DNA from: Glandiceps talaboti
Taxonomy: Eukaryota; Hemichordata; Enteropneusta; Spengelidae
NCBI RefSeq assembly: GCF_964340395.1
Contig: NC_135553.1
Coordinates: 9,445,001-9,509,000, forward strand
Reading direction: 5' to 3'
DNA length: 64,000 nt
Shown: in pieces, positions 36,083-47,390 of the stretch
Layout of the letters: each line of letters starts with the position of its first letter
How positions within the stretch are numbered: the stretch's first letter is position 1
The notes under the pieces: generated by a model
Seen by the model: the letters and a program-made list of their open reading frames with translations, nothing else
Told to the model about the DNA's origin: nothing
The model's database searches: none
Translations under genes and position numbers: made by a program

Positions 36083-36476
36083 AAGCTGGCGCGTTTTTTT
36101 CAAATCAGTTGTTAACCTACCTCTTCTTATCTAGAAATCCATAAATAAATCCGTCTCAGTCATTATAATTCAGAATTTGCATCATTAATGTTATTATAAT
36201 AACTAATTTTATTGTCTGATTTTATTTGTCATATTCACAAGCGACTGGAAAGAGGTAAGTTGAAAGGAAGGTAATGTGTTGTATTTTTGTGATTAAATCA
36301 AAGATGCCAATATTTGACAATATGATCCCCAGCATTAAAGGAATCCCATATTTACAACCTATTCCAGATAGTTATCCAAAATATGTTCAATTGTTATGCA
36401 CGATGTTAATGAGAATATGTATTATATTTAGTTTATACTAAAATGTAATAAAAAAGGATAGATAGCTATCCGGCAA

Positions 36477-36509
36477 GTATATATGTATATATATACAATA
36501 TATATATAT

Positions 36510-36602
<93 letters not shown>

Positions 36603-36613
36603 ATATATATATC
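36477..36613. repeat. (AT)n tract
   Basis: About 135 bp of alternating AT with a few CA interruptions; strongly self-complementary. Confidence 0.95.
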
Positions 36614-36817
36614 ATTTCTGCACGTAGTCAAAAATACAGAATAACATGACACATGTTGTAAATTTGTTCCGTTGCTGTAGAAATGGTTACAGAAGTAACT
36701 TCCGATCATCTGAATATAATTAAAATCGCGAAGGCTGAAACAAACCTTCGTATGGCTCGACAAAAATCTTAAACATTGCTACATTTTATCGACGTCTTGT
36801 TCGACATGTTCTATCGG

Positions 36818-36866
<49 letters not shown>
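36818..36866. repeat. Microsatellite (GTT)n
   Basis: Sixteen tandem GTT units. Confidence 0.95.
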
Positions 36867-37096
36867 CAGATTTTGTTTCAATAGCCAGACACTTACATGC
36901 AGCTGTGTTTGTGAGTTTGTTGTCGAGGCAGACGAGCGGTATTTTATTTCAGATTTCGTAATTTTAATTGTGAAATTGCGGCGGTTCTCCAACTGGACTT
37001 TGGAATTTTCTCTTCTCTCGCTCTGTTTTGTTATATTGGGTTATATCTTTTGATCAAAATATCAAAATATTATGTTTTTTTCGCTTTCATTTTAAG

Positions 37097-37747
37097 CTGT
37101 GATTCCTGGATTTACAAACGACGATATGCTATCCATTGATACGGACGGAGTGGTGGCCATCGGTGACGGCCATCCAATACCACCGTTATCCGACTTAACC
37201 GCCTGTATGTGGATGAAATATGACGGCAGCGTCCAACCATATTACTATTTGCTGAAGTACTCCACAACCGATGGTACTGAGTTCAGTGTGACACCGACAC
37301 CTTTCTTCACTGTGGGTTTGGCCATCAACTTCACCGGTGAAACTGTTGAGACATTCCGTCCCGTCTATATCAATCTAGGAGGTTGGCATCACGTGTGTGT
37401 CACATGGTCTTCAGGCGATGGTTTTTGGAACATTTATTTCGATGGCAATGTGGCAGGCACTGGCAACAACCTGAAAACTGATCATGTGATTCCAGCCGGT
37501 GGCAGTTTAACTATTGGCCAGAGTGAAGATACCAACAGCGTCTATAAAACGTTCATAGGAAATGTGACTGCCTTCAACTTGTGGAATAGAGTCCTGACTG
37601 AAGACGAAGTTCATCAGTTAGCTGGTAACTGTGATACTCGACCAGAAGGCAATGTGTTTGCATGGAGTTCTGGAGATTTAGAAACCAGTGGAAGTGTCAT
37701 GGTCCTGCCATCCGACGTCCCTACTGATACTACGAATTGCGATTTTA
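37097..37747 (+). CDS. Gene 2, exon: pentraxin (LamG-like) domain PTX4
   Basis: A 651-nt phase 1-1 exon (217 codons), acceptor TTTTAAG, donor TTTA|GTGAGT at 37748. The translation has both pentraxin disulfide Cys (LTACMWMKY and HHVCVTWSS) and the W-N-I-Y-F-D-G strand. The calcium-loop position reads IGQSED, partly like the canonical LGQEQD. It is the first folded domain after the signal peptide of gene 2 and resembles PTX5 more than the gene 1 domains (shared WNRVLTEDEV / WSRVLTDVEI region and GNVFAWSSGDL / GDVFAWRSGDL). Confidence 0.85.
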
Positions 37748-37796
37748 GTGAGTACATAATGCACACTCGTCTCCTCGTCGATCACTAAACAGCGAC

Positions 37797-37890
37797 CTAT
37801 GTATGTATGTGTGTATGTATGTATGTATGTATGTATGTATGTATGTATGTATGTATGTATGTATGTATGTATGTATGTATGTATGTACAC
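37797..37890. repeat. Microsatellite (GTAT)n
   Basis: About 20 GTAT units starting about 50 bp after the PTX4 donor. Confidence 0.95.
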
Positions 37891-38094
37891 GTACGTACGT
37901 ACTTACGTAATACATGTATGTATGTATGTGTCAATGTTATACTTACGTACGTAAGTGTATACGTGTGTGTGTGATACATGTGTAGTCGTCAGTGTCAATG
38001 ATATAGACCTTGCCTACTTAACGTATATTGACACTGCTAGTTTCGTCGACAGTGAGAATGGTTTTTGAAAAGTCTTCTCTCTTCACATGTACAG

Positions 38095-38739
38095 GTGATC
38101 CGGTCCCTTCCATCTCCAGTACAGACATGATATCTCTCAATAAAGATTCATTGGTAACAGTCGGTAGTGATCATCCTCTACCAGACTTGACTGAATACAG
38201 CTCTTGCCTATGGCTCAAGTATGCAGGAGATATCAACGAAGAAACGCTGTATTACTTATTTCGATACTCTGGTGCAGAAACAGGAATAAGCTTACACATA
38301 GAGGGCGGTGCATTTTACTTGCACAATAGCCACAACACTGGTACTTCCAGTACACAATTTAATGATGGTACGTGGCACCATGCCTGCATTCTTTGGTCTT
38401 CTGTCGGTGGTACATGGAAATTATATGTAGATGGGGCATTAGCAAGCTTTGGGGATGGTGTCAACGGAGGAGAGTCGGTGCCTTCAGGTGGCAACCTAAG
38501 CATTGGTCAAAGTACAAACAGTCTGGCTTGGTATCCAAGACCTCCATTTAGAGGAACAATTACTGGCTTTAACTTCTGGAGCCGAGTTTTGACCGATGTT
38601 GAGATTACTCAACTAGCAGGTAATTGTCTAGGTCAACCAGAGGGAGATGTCTTTGCATGGAGATCAGGCGACTTGGACTTCGACTGGACGGTGCAGGTGC
38701 TACCAGCGAACTTGGCTCGTGATACCGACTGTAGTCCAA
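38095..38739 (+). CDS. Gene 2, exon: pentraxin (LamG-like) domain PTX5
   Basis: A 645-nt phase 1-1 exon (215 codons), acceptor ATGTACAG, strong donor CCAA|GTAAGT. Both disulfide Cys are present (YSSCLWLKY, HHACILWSS). The calcium loop is lost (IGQSTN). PTX4 and PTX5 form a recent tandem pair within gene 2. Extracellular binding role inferred from the family; the ligand is unknown. Confidence 0.85.
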
Positions 38740-39106
38740 GTAAGTGTGTGATGAATGGAATAGAGTAATAAACACAACATAATGCTATGTTACATATTGA
38801 CCATTTCATGTTATATCGTCTGTGTTCATGTACAGCATGTCAAGATTTCTCTGCTACGGCAAAATCCAAAGAAAAACACAACACCGACAACTTTCAAAGT
38901 TTCGTTTCGACAACTTCAAAGGCTGATTCGAACAATAAAGATGACTTTAAATACACCGTTCTAAAGAAATGGTTAAATTTAAGCATTTCTAGAAAGTAAT
39001 AGGATCTCTTTAAATTAACGAAAAATGTAAATTCGGGTGAAATCGTCTATGCAAACAACTTTTGTTTAAACTTTTGTTATAACTTTTGTTTCCCGCCTTT
39101 TTTCAG
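38740..39106 (+). other. Intron between PTX5 and CTLD2
   Basis: 367 bp ending in a pyrimidine-rich acceptor (CCTTTTTTCAG). A short open frame inside has no splice support. Confidence 0.6.
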
Positions 39107-39476
39107 ACTTCATTTGTATTGGTGACGACATGTTTGAGGTTGTCACCTCTGGGAGACGGAATTGGAATTTGTCTGACCAAGATTGTGAAGATAGGTATGC
39201 TGATATCGGATTGACGTCTCATTTGGCTGTTTTGGATGACACAGAAGTGAGAGACGAACTGATTGGGTACTTGAAGAGTGAAAGTAGTCTGGTACACCCA
39301 ACGAAGCGTGGTTACTGGGTTGGTTGCAACGATCTGGACGTTGAGGGTCAGTTCGTGTGGGTTTCTGGAACAACTGTGGATATGACGTCAACGGATTGGA
39401 AAAGAAGGCAACCTGATAATAAGATAACCAGAGCGTGCAAAGCGGCTGATAAAGACCAAGATTGCTGCCAAATTTG
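39107..39476 (+). CDS. Gene 2, exon: C-type lectin domain 2, part a
   Basis: A 370-nt exon, phase 1 to phase 2 (TG|GTAAGT). Clear orthologous layout to CTLD1a: N-L-S-D-Q-D-C helix, LAVLDDTEV, GYWVGCND, FVWVSGT, and the same doubled Cys before the split Trp (DQDCCQIW). The long-loop motif is QPD (RRQPDNK), the galactose-type calcium motif of the family, whereas CTLD1 has NPN. The canonical WND motif is not seen, so calcium-dependent sugar binding is possible but unproven. Confidence 0.88.
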
Positions 39477-39504
39477 GTAAGTCAAGATTAAATCCTTCAC
39501 ATAG

Positions 39505-39695
39505 CAATCCGTGTCCTACCAGGTCCCCATTCATCCAGGTTGGTTAACTTGGGCAAAGCGGCGGTTCAAATCCTTCCCTGGGACTTTGGTTTACACTAAA
39601 AACAAAATTTCAATGGCAAGGATTGAACCAAGAATGTACCGATACGAGCCAGTACCTCTAACTACTCCAGCTGCTCGGGTGTGGAGGTGTATGAA
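39505..39695 (-). mobile_element. SINE-like repeat, second family, copy 1
   Basis: Starts TCCTACCAGGTCCCCATT and shares order and spacing of motifs (GGTTCAAAT, a GGGACTTT block, then a GATTGAACC B-box-like site and a terminal AGTTAGAGG-type A-box region read on the minus strand) with 42795-42975. It lies inside the intron that splits CTLD2. Confidence 0.55.
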
Positions 39696-39814
39696 CTTTT
39701 GATTTGACATTTTAATTGAAAACTTAATTACCCCCATTTTAGATTATAGTCCGGAATCCTGATGAAAACCAGTAAGTTGAGCTTTAAACAAGCCTATTTT
39801 TCGTCTCTATGCAG

Positions 39815-39900
39815 GGACAACGATCCCAATGGCGACAATACTAAATTCCAAATGGTGGATGATTGCTGTACGAAGCAAAGATTATTTATCTGCCAAGTTG
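39815..39900 (+). CDS. Gene 2, exon: C-type lectin domain 2, part b
   Basis: An 86-nt exon, phase 2 to 1, acceptor TCTATGCAG, donor GTTG|GTAAGT. It completes the split Trp and reads D-N-D-P-N-G-D-N..., then DDCCTKQRLFICQV, the terminal lectin strand. It is four residues longer than CTLD1b, with an extra loop. Confidence 0.85.
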
Positions 39901-41203
39901 GTAAGTACAACCTATACAATCTATGCGCTTGTATTACATTGTAATTCGTGTGTTGTTTCCTATCACAATCTTAATCCGCCATTAGTCTATAGACTTTAAC
40001 CGTTATTTTTGAATTTTGACGTGATTGATAAGTATAGATAACACTCTTGTTTTCAATATGTAACTCAAACTGATCAATTGTCTGTATTATAGAATCGCGT
40101 CTATTATAACCACGTCTGTAGTGTTGTCTGTTCTTTTAAATTTACCGCTGATTAAAATTAATGTTCTTTTGTCTTTTAGTTGAATACTGTACTTAGTCTT
40201 AACATCATAGAAGATTTCTGATCGAAGACAATTAAAGTTCTTTTCTTCATGTTTTGATGTTGTATTTTCAAACACACACATGTACGTACATACAGACAGA
40301 ACATACACACACACACACATACATACACACACAGAAACACACATAATCTCAGACTCACAGTACAGTACAGTATATACATCTTAGTCAAATGTCAAAATAG
40401 TAAATGTGGATATTAGTTGTTAAAATCCTGATCCACTCGAATATTTCATGTGAAATAAATAGCATCGTATATCTTTCTGCCGTTGTCTTTATCTCTCGAG
40501 TGTACTCGAATGACTTCTACTATTGATAGTTGACATTGTTCATAGCATTTGCTTATTATTATGCACACTTGGAGGGGTGGTTTAAGGCGTCATCGTTGGT
40601 AATAGAGATTTCGGTTTACTAAAAGATAGACACAAACTAAAACCTAACTTTTGTCGCAACGTGTTGATGCAACATTGATACGACATGAATGGATGTTGGT
40701 TTACATTATAGTAATTATAGTCTCAGTAGGGAGGTATCTCTGAAAGCTATTTTTCTTTCAAGTAGCCATACATATACAAATGTATCAGTCCATAGGATGG
40801 TACGGGTAGTATTTATTGATAGAATTCTGTACTGTTTTTGGGACTTCCAATATTTACACTATCTTGATTAGATTTGCACAACAGAGGAACCACTATCGAT
40901 CACTTGTGTTATCTACCACATCGAACAACAATAGTTTTAGTTTGTGTCTGTCTAGATATTTAGTAAATCAAAGCCTTAATTACCAAAGTCGTACTCCTTA
41001 TAGATGTAACTGAACGTGGTATTCGATTCATCATATCTCTATATATAATTATGCGCATGTATAAGGATATGATATAAGCAACTTTCAATGTTTATATTTT
41101 CACATTGGGACTTCGAACAAGCTTTTAGACAAAACGAGTAATCATTACTATTACTTCCTTTCTCTCAAAAATGTCGCATGATGTTTTTTCTTCTAAACTT
41201 TAG
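39901..41203 (+). other. Probable last intron of gene 2
   Basis: No exon seen. A CA-rich tract lies at about 40270-40345. Confidence 0.4.
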
Positions 41204-41229
41204 TGCAACCTAACCCATGCCAAATTTAA
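41204..41229 (+). CDS. Gene 2, tentative terminal exon
   Basis: After a strong pyrimidine tract (TTTTTTCTTCTAAACTTTAG), the phase required by CTLD2b gives eight codons, V-Q-P-N-P-C-Q-I, and TAA at 41227-41229. This parallels the tiny Cys-containing terminal exon proposed for gene 1. No AATAAA is nearby (an ATTAAA lies at about 41518), so this remains tentative. Confidence 0.3.
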
Positions 41230-41342
41230 ACTCAGAATGTCATGATATTGCCGATGCACGTAGGAATATTTTTTCTGGTAATTTTAGGGCTAATGTATCA
41301 TGCCCTCTACGGTTGGACTTTATTAGATCGCTAGCATCACGT

Positions 41343-41349
41343 TTTTGTT

Positions 41350-41388
<39 letters not shown>

Positions 41389-41490
41389 TGTCTATCTGTC
41401 TGTCTGTCTGTCTGTCTGTATGTATGTATGTATGTATGTATGTATGTATGTGTGTGTGTGTTTGTTTGTTTGTTTGCTTGCTTGCTTGTT
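41343..41490. repeat. Compound microsatellite (GTCT)n-(GTAT)n-(GTTT)n
   Basis: Uninterrupted series of related tetranucleotides. Confidence 0.95.
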
Positions 41491-41599
41491 TGTTTATGAT
41501 GTTGTTTTTAGACGTTGATTAAATGCATGATTTTGTAAGCACACAAAATACACCAATTGCAAAATACTTACAACATACCAATTATAGCTATGTATACCC

Positions 41600-41605
41600 A
41601 TCCAC

Positions 41606-41636
<31 letters not shown>

Positions 41637-41745
41637 CATACATACATACATACATGTACATACATACATACATACATGCATACATGCATACATACATACA
41701 TACATACATACATACATACATACATACATACATACATACATACGT
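41600..41745. repeat. Microsatellite (CATA)n
   Basis: About 145 bp of CATA with a few variant units. Confidence 0.95.
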
Positions 41746-42133
41746 GGACAGCATTTTGATTGAAAGTTATTTATATTTTAGTAACTGGTTAGTAATTCAT
41801 CATAAACGTAAACTGTGTAAACCTTTTTGTCAAGTGGTAAAATTATATTCAACGAGAATAATGTTGAGTCCCAGTTGGCAATCGAAAGGAGAGACTGATA
41901 TACTGCGCCCTGCATGAAACAGACGTGTAAAGGTAGTTCATTTCTACCTTACATTTGCACAAGTTTTGCTTGGAATCGAAAATCCTCTTTGTATTATATG
42001 GTATTATATGGTAAAGAATGGTTTGCATCCGATGGAGATTTTGCGATATTTCACGTGTACATTACATTGCTGTTTTACATGTATATTTTTGTAGTTCAAT
42101 TGTACTCGTATCCTCTCTCGTTAATTAACAGTG

Positions 42134-42566
42134 TCAAACACATTTGCCTACTTTCCCTTTCTTGCTGATGGAAACAACTTTATCGATAACCAGTACTACT
42201 ACAGCGATAAGTAAGAGAAAAGAAATGATCATCAAAAACATAATGATCCATTCCGCTTGAACAGATGACAGGCTGAAAACTTGACCGTAACTATCCGAGT
42301 CGCAATCCACCGCTTTCTTGTCGTGCTCTGAGCCTCCGAGAGGGCCAACTGGTAAGTCGGGTGGATCTAATCCAAGTTCAAGGCTGCAATTCTGGTCTAC
42401 TAGTTGAGGCACATAACCCAACCAAAATTCAACGTAATCGGCCCTTATTTTCTCACTGATGTTATCATCCGTCAAATTCACGGTTAGAAGTAACAGATGT
42501 TCGTTTGTGTTTTCAAACAGCGGCCACTTGACAGGAGTATTCTCGGTCTCAGGTGAATTGGGATCA
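42134..42566 (-). CDS. Esterase E1, last exon: C-terminal helix and membrane anchor
   Basis: A 433-nt exon, acceptor TTTTCTGTAG, joined in phase 2 to the catalytic exon; stop TGA at 42134-42136. It reads DPNSPETENTPVKWPLFEN, matching the post-catalytic segment of cholinesterases, then an amphipathic helix (REKIRADY type), a low-complexity linker with two Cys, a single hydrophobic segment of about 23 residues (W-I-I-M-F-L onward) and a basic tail (KVVSISKKGKVGKCV). This predicts a type I membrane protein with its esterase domain outside the cell. The spliced protein would be 641 residues. Confidence 0.85.
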
Positions 42567-43330
42567 CTACAGAAAAAAAAGTTAAAATGGTCTCTTAGAA
42601 TGTGCAATAGCAATGGTATACATATTTATAAAGTGTCTTCTACCATGGATGTCGTGATCACATTGCTCTACAAACAGTTCCACTGGCACAGACCTATATC
42701 GCCACAACAGTCCTATATAACTCAACACCCTGTGGAGTATGCAATCCATACATTTTAGGCGCATACGATTTAAACAAAACATTCACATATCAACCTCTAT
42801 CCTACCAGGTCTCCAATTATACAGCACGGTGGACTTGGCCACAGTCGTGGTTCAAATGTTGCCTTTAAGGACTTTAGCCATTCAGAAACAAACAGCAACG
42901 ACGAGGCTCGAACAAGTAACTTGCAGATTCCAAGCCGGTCGCTCTGACCATTCAACTACTTTGGCTCTAATATGTCCTGTGATTTTCTAAAGCCGAAGTT
43001 ACGATGATACAAAATAGGTTCATCCACTGTGGTGTTATTATATTTTGTTCGCAACAGTTTCTGAAGTACCTTCGTTCAATTTCACATGTATGATATACAA
43101 GAATGTATCATTACCTATTTGGGGAAATACATGACCTAACCAGAGTTGTGTTATGTTGTTCTACAAACACACTCTTCATTAATATTATATCTATGTTGTT
43201 TGTATATAACTATTTCCAAAGTTTACCTAGTTATACAAGGCCACATGTATATGCTAAAATCTCCCAGGGGAAATTACAGGACTCCCCTCGGGCTGGACCT
43301 CCTGGGACAGTAGCATATTATTTGACTTAC
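42567..43330 (-). other. Intron of esterase E1
   Basis: 764 bp, GTAAGT to TAG. It contains the SINE-like copy at 42795-42975. Confidence 0.8.
42795..42975 (-). mobile_element. SINE-like repeat, second family, copy 2
   Basis: TCCTACCAGGTCTCCAATTA start and colinear similarity to 39505-39695. Read on the minus strand it has an A-box-like TGGTCAGAGCGACC and B-box-like GTTCGAGCC. Confidence 0.6.
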
Positions 43331-44823
43331 CCAGTCTTTGCAAAGTTTGTCCAGTACGTTGTCATGGTTCTACAAAGGTCTACCTCTTCAACAGTGGCGT
43401 TGTAGCCTGGAATCAGAAAAGAGCCAAACACGTACGGTATCTCTGTTGCATGCCCAGCACCGTCGATGTAATCCTCAAATGGAAGATAACTCGAACGATG
43501 GTCGAAATAATAATGATATGTAACGCCCCTCGGATTTGATGGTGGAATTCGAAGTGCTGCATGTTCTCTAAGAAAATGAACGCCTGGGGCTAAAAAGAAC
43601 TCGTCATTGTAAAGGTGAACAAACTGATCAAGGCGAATATGATCATCTTCTAAATTGTACCAGTCAGTGTACTGAAAAGTCGACGCGTCTACGACTAACG
43701 GTATGTTTTCATCGAAGTACACCAGTTGGATTGCTCGTACATAAATTTCAAACATAGCCCGTGACATCCCCTCCTCTAGCGGATAGTTATTAACTAGTGA
43801 CAGGGCTAAAGTGGCTTTATAACTGTTAGTACCAAACAAAGTATCATATTGTTGGAAATTGCTTAGTTCGTAGAATTCCTCCACAGAGTGTGTTATCACT
43901 TCGCCGTCTACCACTAAATTAAAAAATGTTGCTGCCTGTGCAGAGAGGAGGTCGTCTAAAGAAAGACCACGCAAACAATCTACAAGAAGTCCGTGATCTG
44001 TCAGGTCAGGGTTTTCTGTCGTATTACAGCCAGCATTGTAACCCAGTCTGTGTGCAGTCGACATTGGGTCTTCGTCTAACCAAGGGTAAAAAAGTGCACC
44101 ACTTTGACCAATGACACGATGAAATAGGTTTTCAGCTCTTGGAGAAAGAGCTAAAGTTGATGTACTGAATGCCCCAGCAGATTCACCAAATATCGTTATT
44201 CTATCGGGGTCGCCACCAAAACTAGCAATGTTCGCTTTGATCCATTCCAAAGCCAAAATCTGGTCTAGAATTCCAAAATTGCCAGGTGAATGTTCGTCTG
44301 CTGTGCTAAGAAAACCAAACGATCCCAATCTATAGTTAATGGTGACTAAAACAACATCAAACATTCCTGCGAGAACGTGTCCATCGTATCCCATGCCTTG
44401 GCCAAACATAAAAGCCCCTCCATGTATCCACATCATAACGGCGTGTGGTTCATTCTCAGCACTGTTTGGTTTGTAGATGTTCATCAACAGACAGTCTTCG
44501 TCTATGTCTGTGTTCGGCAAGCTATTAACCAGACCCTCTGCTTGGTTTGAAAAATTTTGTGGACAAGAAGGTCCAAACTCAGTGGCATCTAGCACCTCCG
44601 GTGCCCAAGGTATCTTAGGTAACGGTGCGCTGAATCTGTTGATCCCAGTTGGTGGTTCGGCGTATGGTATTGCCAGAAAGACATCAACATCAAGACCGTA
44701 CTCTGACCGCGTGTAGCCACTGATCTGTCCATGAGTAGTGTCGACGATAGGTTGACATCTCACGACGAAAAAGATGACAAAATGAAAGAAAAGAACGGCA
44801 ATATATCTGATTAGTGTTTCCAT
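43331..44823 (-). CDS. Esterase E1, catalytic exon (probable pseudoenzyme)
   Basis: A 1493-nt first coding exon with ATG at 44821-44823, ending in GG|GTAAGT. It has a signal peptide (hydrophobic residues 5-22), then an alpha/beta-hydrolase of cholinesterase/carboxylesterase type B: AIPYAEPPTG near residue 51, the CPQN...DEDCL disulfide region, HGGAFMFG oxyanion loop, nucleophile elbow GESAGA with Ser about 215, the Cys pair AGCNTTE...DCLRG, and catalytic His about 458 (GAGHATEI). The glutamate position is changed: GTNSYKATL has Lys about 336, where E2, E3 and E4 have Glu. The frame is otherwise intact. The charge reversal should abolish normal triad function, suggesting a binding or adhesion role as in neuroligin-type proteins, or an allele or assembly variant. 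The choline-site Trp of acetylcholinesterase is also missing. Confidence 0.88.
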
Positions 44824-46080
44824 GTTCGTCGCTTCAGATACAATATGGAGATATTTGAAGTTGACTGCTCAATAAAACACTAGGCTAGTGCAAATCAACA
44901 CATCGATAAGATTGACAAGTTATTGTCTGTGTATTGATCTATTGGCCGACCTGGATCACTGTGGCGACCATAGTACATAGTAATTTATCACCACAGATAT
45001 CCTTATGGAATCAGAATATCTTAATTTAGCTTGGTGATACACTTTAAAAACGTCCTAACCAATGGACAGGCAGTATAATAGTCACGTGATGGGGCTGTAA
45101 CAAAACAAATATCACCGAGTACATGTTGACATGTCTGTGTTTACAAATACATGCTTGTGACCTAGATTAAAGGTTAAAGTATCTGAGTCAGGTCACGGAA
45201 ACTTTCAAAGAAGGCCCTGGATCAAGATTATAAACGATCAGTTCGTATTGTTCATATTAAAGCAGCTAATGGGTGAAAATAAAACAAATATCAGGAAATT
45301 ATGAATCGTCACTCCAATTTGATCAAAAGGGTTTGTTGAAAGACTAAGTATCTACCGTTAAGTACATTTTGTGTTATGTTTATGAAAGTGACAAAGGTGA
45401 AGAATGAATTTTTAGTAGTCGATTCAAGGAGAATTGGCTTTCCCGGTTACATTTTAAGGTACTGATTTCAAACTCATGATTTATACTTTCCTTTAGAGAA
45501 ATGCTTTACGGCTTCGGACAAGCCTTGGAGGAGAAAGAACAATGTCATGAATTTTGTAATTACTGTGTTTGGGTTCTGACATGACACTGTTTATGCATGT
45601 CGCCAAACACCTAGTTAGAGAAACTGAATATCTTTAATTGCAATAGCTCACATGGGTGTCAAGACGAATAGGTACACTAATATCATATGTCTGGAGATGT
45701 CTTCCAAGTTAAAGTTTAGTGTCCTTTGTTTCATTTCCGAGCCATGACGACGCTCATAATTATGCATGACCTATTGTTATCTTAGGAAGGTCATCTCCTC
45801 TACGTGATTAATTGTGATTTAATTATTGTAACTACCGTAGCGTCGCAGGTTTGTACTACTTGGTTTTTTTTACCGTGGAGCTGGGAGCGCCTGTCTCTCC
45901 TGGCTCTGGCTTTGGAGTGTGGCTATCACTAAATGAAGTCTATGTCCCAGTTTGACTCTATACGTCGTCTCACATGCCTTTTATTACAATACTTGCTGAT
46001 CCAAGATATGATATTTGTATGGGGGCGTGCATGTTCATTTAACCTGTTCATTTTGTTTGTTTTTGATTGAAATAAATTTA
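44824..46080. other. Intergenic / upstream region of E1
   Basis: No gene recognised. Presumably holds the E1 promoter (minus strand); no clear TATA box identified. Confidence 0.4.
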
Positions 46081-46332
46081 TCAATGGCGAACATAACTAT
46101 GATAATAACGAGAATACAACATCACACACATCAGAACCAAAATAACCCCTTCTGCGTGATACGAAGTCAGTTCAAAAATCTGAGCTCCACCATAACAATG
46201 ATCTTTTTCTGAATTATGCTCACCCTTCTCTGATGAGTCACCGTGCCCATTTATTATTCCGGCTAATTCAGATTGCTTGCTGCAATTCAGGGAGATTAAC
46301 TTGGGTACATATTCCAATTCCAAATAAAAGAC
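46068..46332 (-). pseudogene. Orphan esterase C-terminal exon fragment
   Basis: On the minus strand it reads EYVPKLISLNC, then GIINGHGDSSEKGEHNSEK and CYGGAQIFELTSYHAEGVIL, clearly homologous to the last exon of E2 (EYVPELIALNC, GIINGH, CYGGAQVFKLTSYQAE). A 1-nt insertion in the membrane segment shifts the frame to a stop at 46081; past it the original frame resumes as a C-terminal-tail-like string. The 5' half of the exon and the catalytic exon are absent. It is a remnant of a lost cluster member. Confidence 0.85.
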
Positions 46333-47390
46333 GAGACAGATTTTTGAGATTTTTTCATTGAAATGTTTACTGATTCAGAATATGCAAAATAACACATTTT
46401 CATCATAACGTGACCCTTTCTCTCAGGATATAATATATACATGCCACTAATAGTATGAATTATTCCACAAAAGTTTGTGTTGAATGTCTTGATTAATCAT
46501 AATTCTCTTTGAAATATGTCGTCATTGCACTGTGGTATTACTCTTCATACGTATAGGTCACAACGAAGCAAGTATGCGATAAAATGTTTTGGTTTTTATT
46601 TTCTAAAGATCTGTGCAGGTTTGTGTGGCGCATTGTTGTGCACATGACTCAAATGCTTTGATAGCTTGCACCTTTCCAGCGCTGTAGTAGTGAGGGGACG
46701 ATTTCAAATTCATGTACAGGTGAACTGGTCCGTCCGACCATATAGCCCCTCCACTCACAGACGTGGGCTGAGGGTTTATGGTCCGACTTATATGGTACAT
46801 GGCACAGTACGCCCACACCCTACGTCTCCAAAAACATTCATTCTTCTACGTGTACGACGGTGCAAATTAAAACTGTTTTATCTGGTGTTAGACGAGAACG
46901 CATCTGGATTATCACTTTAACATCGAAACAAGGTTCATGACTTCTGGTACATTTTTAGGATGACCCTTTTAAATTGTATCTTTCTTATTGTACCACCTTA
47001 ACATGATGGGTCGGTCGAACAATTAAAATAGATAGGAAAAAAACGTATTTTTGTACATGTTGGTGATGCTTTTATTTCATGATCGTACAGTCAGAATGTC
47101 TTGAAAATGACAATTAAAACCTGGTAAGGATACTATGAAGCAGTTGAACAATTTCAAGGTCCCGAATTAGATGAATATCTAATAGGTTCGCTCAGAGACT
47201 TGTGTTGTCACCATCTTATTATCAATGAAAATGTGCGTGTTTTCTAATCGTTATAGAGGGCGTCCTTTGCTTTGTTTGTTCAGATTCAAGAAGTTTGGTC
47301 GAGTCGTGAAAACATAAAAAATGAAAGTGGCGCCATCACTTTTATCAGTCATTATTATACTTGTTAGCTATAAGACATGATTGAAATGTT
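46333..47390. other. Intergenic region between orphan exon and E2
   Basis: No coding feature supported. A TTTATT (AATAAA on the minus strand) near 47072 could serve E2 about 320 bp after its stop. Confidence 0.4.

Larger units (their letters stand above)
34083..37096 (+). other. Intron of gene 2, rich in microsatellites
   Basis: About 3 kb without a recognised exon. Microsatellites are listed separately. Confidence 0.45.

Noticed and set aside
36240-36260. Short exon-like segment ending in a strong donor (GAAAGAG|GTAAGT)
   Set aside because: The nearest acceptor gives a 13-nt exon that would break the frame between the proposed gene 2 exons.
38787-38999. Open frame of 70 codons between PTX5 and CTLD2
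   Set aside because: Starts and ends without usable splice sites in the required phase and has no domain similarity; the intron 38740-39106 is otherwise well delimited.
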